Part shown: positions 22,101 to 33,499 of the stretch, one piece after another
Layout: each line of letters starts with the position of its first letter
Numbering within the stretch: position 1 is the first letter of the stretch
NCBI GenBank assembly: GCA_032871835.1
Contig: CM065295.1
Location: forward strand, 84,003,819-84,067,818
Direction of reading: 5' to 3'
DNA: 64,000 nt
DNA from: Dipteronia dyeriana
Lineage: Eukaryota > Streptophyta > Magnoliopsida > Sapindales > Sapindaceae
Notes under the pieces: generated by a model
Databases searched by the model: none
Told to the model about the DNA's origin: nothing
Seen by the model: the letters and a program-made list of their open reading frames with translations, nothing else
Position numbers and translations under genes: made by a program

Positions 22101-23345
22101 TAATGGTTCCATTTTGAAACATAAAGCTCATCTTGTAGCCAAAGGTTTTCATCAAACACCCGACATCGACTTTCATGAGACTTTTAGTCCAGTTATCAAG
22201 GCTGCCACCATCCGAATAATCTTCACGTTGGCTGTGACGTATGGATGGGATATTCAACAAGTTGACGTTAACAACGCTTTTCTGAATGGAGATCTTCAAG
22301 AGGCAGTATTTATGGAACAATCTTTTGGCTTTATTGATTCCATCAGACCAACCTTTGTGTGCAAGCTTTACAAGGCTCTTTATGGCCTTAAGCAGGCTCT
22401 AAGAGCTTGGTTCTCCAAGCTGAAATCAGCTCTACTTGCTTGGATGTCTCTCTTTTTATCAAGCGGCAAGGGTCCCAGGTTATTTTCCTTTTGGTATACG
22501 TTGATGATATCTTGATCACAGGGAACAACTCTGCTCTTATTCAACAAACAATTTCTACTCTTAATTCTGCATTTGCTTTAAAATCATTAGGCTCAGTGAG
22601 CTATTTTTTGGGATTTGAAGCTTTTCGATCTTCAACTAGTTTGTATCTAACTCAAACAAAGTATATGGTTGATCTTTTGCGAAAGACAAACATGACTGAT
22701 TGTAGACCATATCCTACTCCTCTACCATATAGCACGAAACTTACAAAGCAAGGATCTGCCTTTTCTAATCCTACTCTTTATCGGAGTACTATTGGTGCTC
22801 TTCAATATCTAACATATACCAGGCCAGATATTTCCTTTTGTGTTAATAGGTTGAGTCAGTTCTTGGACATGCCTATAGAGGATCATTGGAAAGCTTGCAA
22901 GCGTCTTCTACGGTATCTAAAAGGCACAATGGGTATGGGACTTCACTTCAGACCAACCTCGTCACTCTCTATTGAAGTGTTCAGCGATGCCGACTGGGCA
23001 TCTTGTCCTGATGACAGACGGTCAACTAGTGGCTCATGTGTGTTTGTTGGAGGCAATCTCGTGGCTTGGAGTTCCAAAAAGCAAAATGTAGTTGCTCGAT
23101 CTAGCTGCGAAGCGGAATATCGTGCTCTTTTGCAGGCTGTGTCTGAGGCAATTTGGCTCACTTCATTATTCTCTAAGCTTGGTTTTATTTTTGATACATG
23201 TCTCGTTCTTTGGTGTGATAATCAAAGTGCCGGCTCCCTTGTTCAGAACCCTGTATTTCATGCCCGTACTAAGCATATCGAGATTGACGTTCACTTCATT
23301 CGTGAAAAGATAGCAGTTGGTCTGATATTTTTACTAAGACACTAG
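19114..23345 (+). pseudogene. Copia-1 gag-pol remnant
   Basis: Gag is fragmented (19114-20050). Its zinc knuckle reads WQVCGKIGHVALNC, with Trp in place of the first Cys of the CCHC box. Protease: WYADSGATNHVT (about 20240). Pre-integrase: WHLKLGH...CDACKMGKSH (20740-20870). Integrase core: FTDVWGPSP (about 20920). RT: DVNNAFLNGD (about 22270) and YVDDILITG (about 22500). RNase H: FSDADWASC...STSG (about 22980) and SSCEAEYRAL (about 23100). Frames change or stop at about 19320, 19603, 20050, 20668, 21452, 21754 and 22515, so no polyprotein can be made. Confidence 0.93.
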
Positions 23346-23408
23346 CTGCTTCTCGATTTGGTTTTCTCCAAGACAAGCTGAGTCTCTGTGTGTCCCCATC
23401 TATCAGCT

Positions 23409-23418
23409 TGAGGGGGGA
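23409..23418 (+). other. Copia-1 polypurine tract
   Basis: TGAGGGGGGA lies immediately before the 3' LTR at 23419, the expected place for plus-strand priming. Confidence 0.85.
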
Positions 23419-23966
23419 TGTTAGAGATAACAGTAACAACAATATTAGTCAACAATTATCTACAGGACTAATACCCAAAATAGAGCAACAAACTGAGAAA
23501 GATACGTGCAAGTTAAAATCCAAATAGTAGCAGCTCAGCTCAAGTCAGTAATATGCTTAATCAAGCATTGAACTTCTTAATCATCATCAAGACCTTAATC
23601 ATGGTTAAAATACCATCCTTAATCATGGTTAAAAGACCATCTGGTGATAGGCTTCTAGAACCTTTGAAGATATGCTCTTTGTGGGAAATTCTGGTACAGC
23701 TGTAACAGAATTGCCAAATGGTGTAACAGAATTCCCAAGTGGCATTCTTATCCAAAAACCTTATCTCTCTAAATCTTTTCCCACTTGTAAGTTGTATATA
23801 AACGAGCCTGAGCTCAAAGAACCGTTTTAAGGGAAAATGTTAGAATTCAGAAAATTTCTTCTTTCTTTTCTTGCTCTGTTTTAATTCATAAGTTCTGTTC
23901 ATTGCTTTCTTTAAGAGTCATTTCACCAAATACTTTTCGTTTTCTATCAAAACACACTTCTTAATA
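23419..23966 (+). repeat. Copia-1 3' LTR
   Basis: Same length as the 5' LTR (548 bp) and about 96% identical by eye. Its last four bases read AATA instead of AACA, so the canonical CA end has mutated. It is followed by the target duplication TGATT. Confidence 0.95.
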
Positions 23967-23971
23967 TGATT

Positions 23972-25700
23972 ATATGGACTAGACTTTTGGACTATTAGGA
24001 TTATCTAGATTTTATTTCAAGATTTTTTGGACTTTTAAAAATATGGACTTTCAAGAGTCGATTGTAGTATTCAATTTTCTCTACAAGTTTCAGTGCTCTA
24101 TAATCTTGTTGAGAGCAATCACTGAATAAAAAAAAAAAAGTGAATGAGAAACATGTATAAGCTACGAATAGAAGTACTAAAAGTTTAAAATACCACTAAT
24201 CAACACATAACCTTCGACTGGTTCATATGGTGTAGAAAATGTCACCATGTGAAATAAATATAATAACCAACAACCCATCGCCTACTATCTCACTAGAAAT
24301 GACATGAAACATGGAAAAAAATAGCTTGACTATTGAAGTATTTCCGTTTGGCTTGTTAGATATCATTAATTCATATGTTATCAAACTCCAATATTCACTG
24401 CTCTTTAATCTCTTTTTTTATCTCTAGTGGTGTGTATGTCTCCCTTTCATGTTAGTGATTGATTATTCAAGCCCGTTGAAATAAGTTGATATACAAACTA
24501 TGCATGCATTGGTTAAATTTGGAAGGTCGGGGCATGACAATAATGTTTTTAATATAAATATAAATAACAAAAAAAAATGATATATAAGATTTAATTATAC
24601 ATATTTAAAACAAAAATAACTCCAAATGGTCAACTAGTGCTTGCTCTCGACAGGTTTCGGCATACACTTCCGTTATCAGATTTTTTTAAAAAAAACATAT
24701 ATTTAAATTTTATAGAAGCATGGTTTTACACGAGGTCCATATCTGTTTAACTCACTAATACAATAAATCAGTGGAAATAATGACCATCTTCTTTTGTCTT
24801 TGAACTCAATTTACACAAATGACAATATGATTAGTTCTTTTTATCAAGTGTGTATATATATATGTCAAATCAACTTCTTGTTTATATTTACTTTTTGTCA
24901 AATCCATTTTGTATAGATGTAGATAAAGAATTTGATCAATTTTGACTAGTAGTACTAAAGATTTTAGATAGCGGTGGTGATGGGATCATGGAAATCTAGC
25001 TAAAACTATTTTTAACTCACAGAGATATTTTATCAATCATTTGGTACTTGACTTTCAAGTGTAGTATTATGTTCTTTTTGTATGTTTGGCCACCACATTT
25101 ATTATATACCAATACACCCACCAAATATCTGAAGTCAAATAAAAAATCTAGAAAGTATCGAGGAAGAAGATAAGACAATTTTGGGTTCAAGTATTTATAC
25201 ATATCACTAAAAAGTCTGAAAAATTTATTTTGACATGAAATCTTAAAAGTTTTTATCTCAATTCAATATCAGCAAAGTCTGAAAAATTTATTTTGACATG
25301 AAATCTTAAAAGTTTTTATCTCAATTCAATATCATCAGACAATTTGCCGTTTCTTGAAAGTCTAAATCCAATATCATAAGTCAATATAGACTTTTTTTAA
25401 AAAAATCTTAAAAGTCTAGATCCAATACCATAAGACAATATGAACTTTTTAAAAAAATCTTAAAGTCTCATTCTAATGCCACTAGACTTTTACTTCCCCA
25501 ATTTGTCTAATAAAATCTTGAACCAATAACTCTAATCATCAAATCTATATTTTCACGTAACATATCATAGTCACATATGATAATTCGATAATAGACATAA
25601 AACTACAGACATGGAAATCTATATAGCAAGCACTTGGATCAGATCACTAGTTAGCAACAGCCTCTATCTCAAAAGTCAAGAACCTTATTCTTCGTAACCA
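23972..25700. other. CAD intron 3 remainder
   Basis: AT-rich intron sequence with many GACTTTT / AAGTCT words around 23985-24060 and 25330-25500. The same vocabulary recurs at 56240-56420 and 57180-57538, suggesting remnants of one AT-rich element family. No coding sequence seen. Confidence 0.5.
25211..25336. repeat. 63-bp tandem duplication
   Basis: Two adjacent units, 25211-25273 and 25274-25336, beginning AAAGTCTGAAAAATTTATTT. They are identical except near the end (ATCAGC / ATCATC). Recent slippage or unequal exchange inside the CAD intron. Confidence 0.92.
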
Positions 25701-26490
25701 TGGATGATTGGATGTCAGGTACAGAATAATCTAATAAATCTCTCAAGGATAAAGAAAAAAGAAAATTAAAATCACATGATAAAGTACTTGCCTCTCATGG
25801 ACTACAATGTAACTAGAATATCCTCCTTTTGTTACCGTACCATCTGCATCGATGAAATTAAAAGTGAAAACTGCCCCTTTAACACAATAAGCTTCTAGCC
25901 CATCATTGCAATATTCGCAATCTCTGCATGAGTTGACATAAGTTCCCACCCCCACATGGTCACTGACTTTGAACCGTTGAACATTAGAGCCAACCTCGTT
26001 CACAATTCCAACAATCTCATGTCTGGTTTGCAAAAACGATCATAAACAGATATTAGTTCTAAGGAACTATAATATAGTTAATAGAAAATCACTATCAGGA
26101 ACATACCCAGGCACCAAAGGATACTTGGAATTTCCATGTCCATTCCTAGACCCAATAACATCAGCATAACAAATCCCAGAGTGTGTAATTGTGAATGAAA
26201 CATCATCGCTTCCAAGAGCCTTGAAAATTGATCCCAAAATGGTCTGTTGATTAGAACATATAAGAGAAATAAGCAAAATCGTGTAATTCATTAGTTCCAA
26301 CTTCCAAGACCATTCTTTCTCCAACACTTTATGCTAATTAGCGAGGCCTTAAAATACAAAATCTCATATTATCATATAAGAAACTGTAAGAGACACACCT
26401 GCGAGTGAAGTTGTATGGAGATAGAACCCCAGAGGGATCTCTTGCCGCCCACCCAAGGCAGTCCTTATTACTACTTTCAGAATCCATCAT

Positions 26491-27454
26491 TCACTAATCC
26501 ACCGAAAGCAACAAGGCATCAGATTGTACCAGCAAGAAAATAAAAAGACTTGTACACATGTATTTTAATTATGCAGTAGTGACTCTTATGGTAAAGCTGA
26601 CGATAAATTTATAAGAAAATGATGATTATTCTTATAGAAGATAATAAAAGTGGGAGGAGGAGACAAGAATACCAGAGATTGAGTTGTTATTATTACGATC
26701 TGTGCAGAAGAAAGGAGATGGAGAGGAAATTGAGAAGATATACTAGCAGAGTAGCAGCTGAAAAAGTTTACAAAGATTTAAGATAAAATATGATTTATTT
26801 TTTTTTATTTTTTTTATGTTTATTGACCAATCAAATTATAACTGACCAGGCATTCCTTTCTATTAACTCACCTGCCACACAAATTTTGTCCCATCACATA
26901 ATTTTATTTGATTTTAAAGGCAATTATAGCAGGAAAACATAATCATCGACGTCCAGTTTAATACGGTAATTGGTAAAGGTTGTTCTAAACATATGAATTT
27001 ATGAGCACCAACCAATACCATTTTCAATTCACCACCCCATTACTCATTTGAATCGTCGATACTTACCTGGACAGATGATATTATCTAATGAAAAGGATTC
27101 ATGAATCTCAACACTCATTATCTTCAACCGAAATTATCTTACAAGTACAACCTTAAAACACATTCAATTCTAGAGTCAATATGAGATTGGCTCACTAATA
27201 AGCCACTTATACCTACATCCAAAATGTTGTGGATTCGAGTCATACTCATTTTTCCAATCATGTAATATTGTAGTAGTTGAAAATAAAAAACGCATTTCAA
27301 CTCTACATAGCATACTTTCTTTTACTGAACCACCATTCAAACTTGGGTTTCAAGTTTTTCCACTTGCACACATCATAACCCTCGATATACAAAGACACTT
27401 GCACCAACTCACATCCTAAAAGACCAAAATGACAGGAAAAAAAAAAGCTGCAAG
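26491..27454. other. intergenic, SINE-like candidate
   Basis: Upstream region of the CAD pseudogene; no gene seen. At 27184-27290 a short unit with the B-box-like word GGATTCGAGTCATACTC (about 27232) may be a tRNA-derived SINE fragment. Confidence 0.45.
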
Positions 27455-30359
27455 TGTTAGGGTTTATACCTTAAAAATATAATTTATAAAATAAATAAAA
27501 GAAAAAGTTCAATTCATTATTACTGTGTTGTTTATTTTATAACTTGTGTATATTAACATTCTAGATTGCCGGATGTAATCTCGAACTATGTATATGAGTG
27601 TCATATACATATGGATACAGTAAGAGACGTGTAATCTAAAGAGTCCATAGATAGCAAATATAGTTGGGTACTTTATTTACGGTTAATCTATAGTTGCGGT
27701 TCATTCCGTAATGTACAGTAATTCTATCATGAATCATTCATATGAAGATATGTGAATGAAGACACATTGTATGATATGATCATATAGGACTGAGTCATGA
27801 TTTATATGAATCTCTCACCAAGATCCATTTACAGATGAAATTCATATATATCAACTAATGATGGCTATATATGGGTGATCTTAATCCTGAATTTCTTATC
27901 GACTCCTTCAGGTTAGATCGTGGTCTTTGATATACCATGGGTGAGGTTGGATGCAGTTTTGATCAATATGCTCCGTATGTTGGGATTGCGGCTTGACTTA
28001 TGGCTGGAAATGTTTGTACACAATAGTGAAATCTACTCCTTCTTGTGAGAAATAGATGGTAGTTCTCTTAAGGGTTGATTCAAGGTTTGAACAATATAAG
28101 CGTTCTCATAATTCCGTGAAGAAATATGATTTATTGTTCATTAGAGAATCAACGGCACTTAAAAGATATATGTAATTAGAGGGGTATAACAGACAATATG
28201 ACCCAGCTCAAATTATGAATTACTGTGGAGGATCAATAGTTAAATCGATGGACACCGAGTTGTATCGGTTTGTGTAAAAGCGTCTACAATTGAGATAGTA
28301 CAGTCTCAGATTTTTAGTGGAATAACACCGGAGTTAATAGTCAATGAATATTAATTAAAGAGTTTAATTAATGATTCCGATGATTATTGGAGCTCAAAGT
28401 ATCGTGGATCCATTAAATCCCCTTACTAGCCCGATCGATTTAGGTAACAAGGATCACGGTTAATAATTGGATTTTCCAATTAATTGTGTTGCGAAAGTGA
28501 CATATACATATTCGGGTATTAATTGAATAATGAGATTATTTAATTAAAGAATAATGGTGATTAAATAAATTAAATAATAAGATTATTTAATTATGTTATT
28601 AATCATTAAATTGAGGATGTTAGTTGATATTTTATTTTAAATAGAATAAGATAATATGATTATTTTATTTTATTAAATTAAATATTTGAAAATGAATTTA
28701 AAAGGTTTTAAGTCAAATAAAAATCAATAGACGTTATCAGTTTTTTTTTTAAACGAACGGATATCAAAACTAACACAATAAAAGCACATATTAGTTTTTG
28801 CATTTTGATACAATTAGTGTGTGCATTAGACATGACCACGGTTCAGTTCGAACCGTGGAACCGAACCGTAACCGTGTAAAATGAACCATAACCGTATTCG
28901 GAACCGTAGAACCAGTTTCGAAATCGAAACCGAAACCGAAACCGTAACCGTGGGGCTTAAGTTTCGGTTTCGATTCTCCTCCGTAAAAAAAACGATCAGA
29001 AATCGACGGTTCGGTTCCGGTTCTGAAACCGCCGGTTCCAGATCATTTATTATTATTATTATTTTTTCCTTTTTTTCACTATTTCCTTTTTTTCTGATCT
29101 CTTTATGACTCTTTCTCTCTTTTCTCTTTCTTAATTTTTTTTCCAGATCTCTCTCTTTCTCTCTTCTCTCTTTCTTTCTTTCGTTCTTTCCAGATCGATC
29201 CATCTTCCCCAAATCCATCTTCCATCCTCTCAACCTCGATCCACAGCCACAGGTCTCCCTTCCATCGATCTCTCTCTCCCTTCCATCGATCTCTCTCTTC
29301 TCTATCTCCCTTACATCGGTCTCTCTCTTCCACTAATCGATCCACAAACAAAGTCCCGAAGAAGTTGAGACGAAGAAGAAAGATGAAAGATGAAAGAAGA
29401 AAGAAGAAGATGATGGCTGGGAGAAGAAGATGGTGATGGTGGACCGGTTGATTTTTGTGTGAGTGACAGTATGTGTAAGAGAAAGAGAAATAGATGAAAT
29501 GATTTGTTAAAATCTGGGTTGGCGAGATTTAGGGTTGATGTATATAATCGATCTGGGTTGGGGAGATTGAAGACCTGGGTTATCTGAGATTAAAGATCTA
29601 GGTAGTCATATAAGGTTTTTTTTTAAAGAATCGAACCGGACAAACCGCCGGAACCTAACCAGAATCGGAATCGAAATCGGAACCGGAACCATCGGTCCCC
29701 AGTTCCTATTTCAGTTTCGGTTCTGGCTTAATACGGAATCGGAACCGGAACCGGAACCGAAATCGGCAGTTAGGAACTAGAACCTTGGACATGTCTAGTG
29801 TGCATGAGACGCATCAGTTAACAATTTGCTTAAATGCAATTAGTGTGCGCATGAAAGGCATATATTAAAGAGAGAAGAAAAGTTTTTTTGGTTGGTTGAA
29901 ATGTGCATGTTGTGGACTTTGTAACAAAAAACAACAACTAAGAAGCGCATCAGCTCTCTCTCAATTGCTTTTGTGTAATTGTGTGCGTGAAACTACGAGA
30001 AGAAAATAAGTATCGTTTTCTGAAGTTTCTTTTATCCTCCATTCAAGTTCCTGAGATCGTTATACGTCCACATACAGTTACCAATCCCGAGAGATAGCGA
30101 GGAAGATCGAGTGGTATAGACCAGGAGCATTAAAAGAAGTGAAGGAGCCTACAAACGTTGGTAAGGTTCTAACATCTTCTTCTGATTATAATGATTTCAA
30201 TTTTCTGTGTATACATATACTATATTATTGTATTAATTTTATATGCATAAGTTCTGAAAAATTACGATCTCAAGTTCACCGGTCCCAGATCGTTTACGAT
30301 CTTTATAAAAAAAAATAAAACATATTTCCGCTGCGTTACTAGTGAACCGAGTTCCAACA
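27455..30359 (+). mobile_element. Copia-type solo LTR, split by a hAT element
   Basis: Starts TGTTAGGGTTTATACC and ends TTCCAACA. Flanks are GCAAG (27450-27454) and TCAAG (30360-30364), a 5-bp duplication with one mismatch. The total is 2905 bp, or about 1.93 kb without the nested hAT (971 bp plus 8-bp duplication). The TGTTAGGGTTTAT start and a TTCCGCTGCG motif shortly before the CAACA end are typical of one class of plant Copia LTRs. No internal coding region or partner LTR lies in the window. Confidence 0.82.
28827..29797. mobile_element. hAT element with AACCGN subterminal arrays
   Basis: 971 bp. Ends are TAGACATGACCACGGTTC and the inverse of TAGACATGTCCAAGGTTC, flanked by an exact 8-bp duplication GTGTGCAT (28819-28826, 29798-29805), which is diagnostic of hAT. 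Both subterminal regions are packed with AACCGT/AACCGA/CGGTTC words. The centre is CT-rich with no transposase. It lies inside the solo LTR. Confidence 0.93.
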
Positions 30360-30364
30360 TCAAG

Positions 30365-30934
30365 GCATGTACACTATGCTACCATACTACCACAGCAATC
30401 AAAGTGGATAGATTAGTTTATTGATCATAAATCTTCAAGTGACAGTAAAGCCAAAATCATTAACATGCATGATCCCACAAGCATACATTCTCCTGAATAT
30501 TTAAATCCATCAAAACCTAGCATTTTTTTTGCATATTATCAATCATAGTCGATTGCTAACAACAGAGAAAGGTTTGAAGATGCATCCAGCTAAAAAGGAT
30601 GCACTCAAATTTAAACGGATCATAAATGGTTAGACAACAACTATGTAATTTTATAGATATTTCGAAATCGGCATAATATTCTACAGGATATTGAAAATTT
30701 ATCTGTTTCGATATCGGTCCCTCCAAAATATAGATATATCGGTGAATCTTTCGATATATCTTTCGATATTCAGTTCATTGTCTGCAACAAGAGAAGTTCT
30801 CCAACAATAAGGACCCACACGGCTTCTTATTCCCTCAGTTTCCTCTCTTTTTTTGTCAAAGGCTTCTTCTTGGTCAGCAGTTTAATTTCCAAAGGAGTCT
30901 CTGATTGGTGGTTAGTTTGAAGTTCTTCGAGGGT
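30365..30934. other. intergenic, no gene seen
   Basis: AT-rich sequence. Around 30655-30775 CGATAT/ATATCGG words recur, perhaps the subterminal part of an unrecognised TIR element. Confidence 0.4.
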
Positions 30935-31806
30935 GGAAATGGTGAGAAATGTCACTTTTTTTTTGGTGCATTGCATTGATGTCACTGTTTTAATAAGTTA
31001 AGTTTAAAATACACATATTATGGTGAACTACCCAAATTGTTCTTAAATAATCAATTTTTAATTTTCTTTGTACTTTCATCTACACATTTTGATCACTTAA
31101 AGCAGTAACTCTTCTCTCTCCCTCCCTCCAATAAACTTGTCTGAAAATCGATCTACAACTTGTCTGAAAATCGACGTGTTTCAGCACAACTAGGTATTCT
31201 GAGTCTTGTAACAATTTATATATTCCTTATTATTTGTTGTCCGAGTCTTTGTGTGAACATGAAGCTAGTATTGTGAAGTTTGAACTTTTGAATTTTGAAT
31301 CTCCGAACCTTTGTAAGCTCTATCCGAGCCTTTTTAAAGGTTGTCCGAGACTCTATTTATAGTGTATGAGCATTTGTGTAAATTATCCGAGACTATGTGT
31401 AAAGTCTCCAACTTTTTTGTAAAGGTTTCGAGCTTTTTTATAAAGCCTCCGAGTTTTTTAATAAAAGTTCTGAGACTTTTACTAAAGGCTCCAAGCTTTT
31501 TACTAAAGGCTCTGAGACTTTTACTTATGGCTCCGAGCCTTTTGTAATTAGATTTCGAGCTCGACCTCCGAATGCGTCTGCGTATCGCCACTCTATCGTC
31601 GTTCGAGTGATTGTCTAAGTTTCAACGGAACTTTCTCTATCTACTTCACAATTTTATCACTGTAAAATGACTTAAATAAATCTAATGTAGAACAACTATT
31701 AGGAGAATTTTTATACGTTCATCATAATAGGTGTCTTTTAAATATAAGTTATTAAAACAGTGACAGTGTTGAAATGCCACCTCCAAAAAGTATTATTTAA
31801 TTTTTT
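30935..31806. mobile_element. MULE-like element, copy C (both ends present)
   Basis: About 870 bp. Left GGAAATGGTGAGAAATGTCA, then GTCACTGTTTTAATAAGTTA and TATTATGGTGAACTA. The right end has the inverted counterpart (GTTCATCATAATAGG, AGTTATTAAAACAGTGACA). This is the best copy for defining the family. It shares with copy A the unique right-hand block CGAATGCGTCTGCGTA near 31567. No transposase. The superfamily is inferred from long TIRs. Confidence 0.75.
31300..31565. repeat. CGAG-type minisatellite in element C
   Basis: About a dozen units of roughly 21 bases (CTCCGAGCTTTTTTATAAAG, CTGAGACTTTTACTAAAGG and similar). The open frames on both strands over this stretch are artefacts of the repeat. 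Confidence 0.8.
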
Positions 31807-32436
31807 AACATCATAATATAATCCTTCTCTAAGAACTGTTCATTGCATATTTTTATTTTTATTTTTATTTTCTTCTTCATGTAATACTTACAGTAACGGC
31901 TACTCTTTCCATTGCTCATTCTTCTTATTAGGTTCTGTTGTTTCTTTTTTCTATTGATTTTAAGCTGTAATATTGGTATTGAGTAGGGGTGGGCATGGGT
32001 CGGGTCGGGTCGGTTCGGTTCGGTTTTGGCCAAAACCGAATTGAACCGACATATATTCGATTTTTGAAATTTTAAATCGGTTTAAACCGAACTAGACTAT
32101 GAAACCGAATTGAAATGAACACATTTATCCCGGTTCGGATTGGTTTGGTTCGATTTGGTTTTGTATCTATTGAGCCTGTTGGGCTTTGAGTTTTTTATTT
32201 TTATTTTTATTTTATCATTTTTTACAACCTTTAACAACTATTTTTATATTTGGGCCTCCAGGGAACCCATTTTGGGCTGTTTTTTTTATCAATCCAATAT
32301 ATTATAACATATTAATGTAAAAAAAAAAAAACATGTCTACATTAATCTTCATATAATCAAGTAATCAATAGAATATTAAACATTCAAAAACAAAACAAGA
32401 GTACAAATTAGGTATATAACAGGAATGCAATGCAAT

Positions 32437-32721
32437 TTGGTTGCCATCAAGAACATGTTGAACAATCTAGGAACAGGAATGCTGGAGTAAGAGTCACCAC
32501 CGATGAAGAGTTGATTATTTAAGAACTGAGGGTGCTCTATTAGCCACTGCATAACAACGATTTACAAACTATTAACAATAAATTTGATTGAACCATGAAA
32601 TTGATGTTTGTTTTTTTTATCTTGGTATTGGTACCTTAGAAACTCATAGGTTTGCTATAGATTAGAAACTATGGACCTTCCATTATAATTACCATAATCA
32701 AAAGCCAATGGACCTACCGAC
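32437..32721 (-). pseudogene. serine carboxypeptidase-like fragment (two exons) inside hAT
   Basis: Two exon-like pieces in the right order on the minus strand. The first, 32721-32635, follows TTTTGCAG and reads GPLAFDYGNYNG, the S10-family GPxxF...YNG region; it contains an in-frame TAG and ends at AAG|GTACC. The second starts at 32546 after TTATGCAG and reads WLIEHPQFLNNQLFIGGDSY then SSIPVP. This is the conserved WL..HPxF..N...GGDSYSG block of serine carboxypeptidase-like proteins, with the catalytic Ser retained and the next Gly changed to Ser. Introns are kept, so genomic DNA was captured. Both exons end before the rest of the S10 domain, so the fragment cannot be active. Confidence 0.85.
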
Positions 32722-33114
32722 CTGCAAAATTAATTGAAATGGAAAACAAAATCTTCACCTGTAAATAAGGAAAATATAATTTACTAAACAAGTAAATACC
32801 AAATTAAATACTTACCTTTATTTCTTCTCAATCATCTTCATCTGCATCACTTCAGAGAACCCATAAAAAAAATGTCCAGAACAATTAGTTATAAAGATAA
32901 AAAGTAATACTACACTCGGTTAAAGAAAAATCAGATCTAGGAAAATAATACATTCAACATAAATGACAAATAATACGAAAACGCAAATAATGCCTTCAGA
33001 GGACCAGATCTAGACAAATCAGTGAATCACAAACACAAAAACGCACATGAATATACATATACAGTTATACATATATACATTCATCAACGCATGGAAAGAG
33101 ATGGTAAATATTAC

Positions 33115-33200
33115 CATCCATGAAGTCTCTTGTGTATGTTGATGGTGTACTCACAAGTGACGACCTCCTCCTTCATGCCTTTGCTGCCTTTCTCAACCAT
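33115..33200 (-). pseudogene. RPL31 (eL31) first coding exon inside hAT
   Basis: Start codon at 33200-33198. The reading begins MVEKGSKGMKEEVVTCEYTI and continues NIHKRLHG, then a split codon TG|GTAATA. This matches the start of plant 60S ribosomal protein L31 (MVEK...KEEVVT.EYTI...KRLHG) and the donor is where a Cys codon would be split. No further RPL31 exon follows in the element. Sequence upstream (33201 to about 33450, CT-rich with a possible 5'-UTR intron) probably came along from the same gene. A promoter plus first-exon capture is therefore possible. Confidence 0.85.
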
Positions 33201-33468
33201 TTTTGTTCCTTTGAGTAGATCAAAGTCGATGTGAGGTTCGAGAGCTAGATCTGAAAAAGATCTGTCATCCTAAACACGGATGAAAGAAAGCAATATAAAA
33301 CTCTCATTAAAGATAAAACAAAGAAAGTAAAATAGAATAAGAAAACAGAGAGATGTAGATGCCACGAAAAGAAGAAGAAGAAGAAAAAAACCTTGACTAT
33401 TGATAAGTGCAGGCGGAGCGGCGGAAGAGAGACGAGTGCATCGGAGACCATGTGAGAGATGCTGCGAT

Positions 33469-33499
<31 letters not shown>

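Larger units (their letters stand above)
18564..23966 (+). mobile_element. Copia-1 LTR retrotransposon (complete, decayed)
   Basis: 5403-bp Ty1/Copia element inserted antisense in intron 3 of the CAD pseudogene. It has two 548-bp LTRs, an exact 5-bp target duplication TGATT (18559-18563, 23967-23971), an initiator-Met PBS, a purine tract and domains in Copia order (gag, protease, integrase, RT, RNase H). By eye the LTRs differ at 21 positions, about 3.8%. Internal frames carry many stops, so it is not autonomous. The integrase/RT style suggests an Ale/Retrofit-like lineage, but this is tentative. Confidence 0.95.
17180..26490 (-). pseudogene. cinnamyl alcohol dehydrogenase-like (zinc MDR family), disrupted
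   Basis: CAD-family NADPH-dependent zinc alcohol dehydrogenase (hydroxycinnamaldehyde to alcohol). Exon 1: 26490-26399 (CLGWAARDPSG). Exon 2: about 26220-26107 (GICYADV, keeping the catalytic Cys). Exon 3: 26022-25792 (HEIVG, then the structural zinc pattern CRDCEYC...C). Exon 4: 18047-17762 (Rossmann GLGGLG). Last part: from 17679 ([18 protein letters not shown]) to the stop at 17180 ([11 protein letters not shown]). Damage: a frameshift before KFSPASLNI (about 17548), extra sequence, and a further 1-base insertion before FCAAKKIHP (about 17310). The exon 2 acceptor looks like AA instead of AG. Exon 3 ends in a GC donor (GCAAGT). Intron 3 is about 7.7 kb because Copia-1 inserted there. Most likely a pseudogene. 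Confidence 0.85.

Noticed and set aside
28826..29351. Arg/Glu/Lys-rich frames around 28826-29351
   Set aside because: Arise from the AACCGN array and CT-rich centre of the hAT element.
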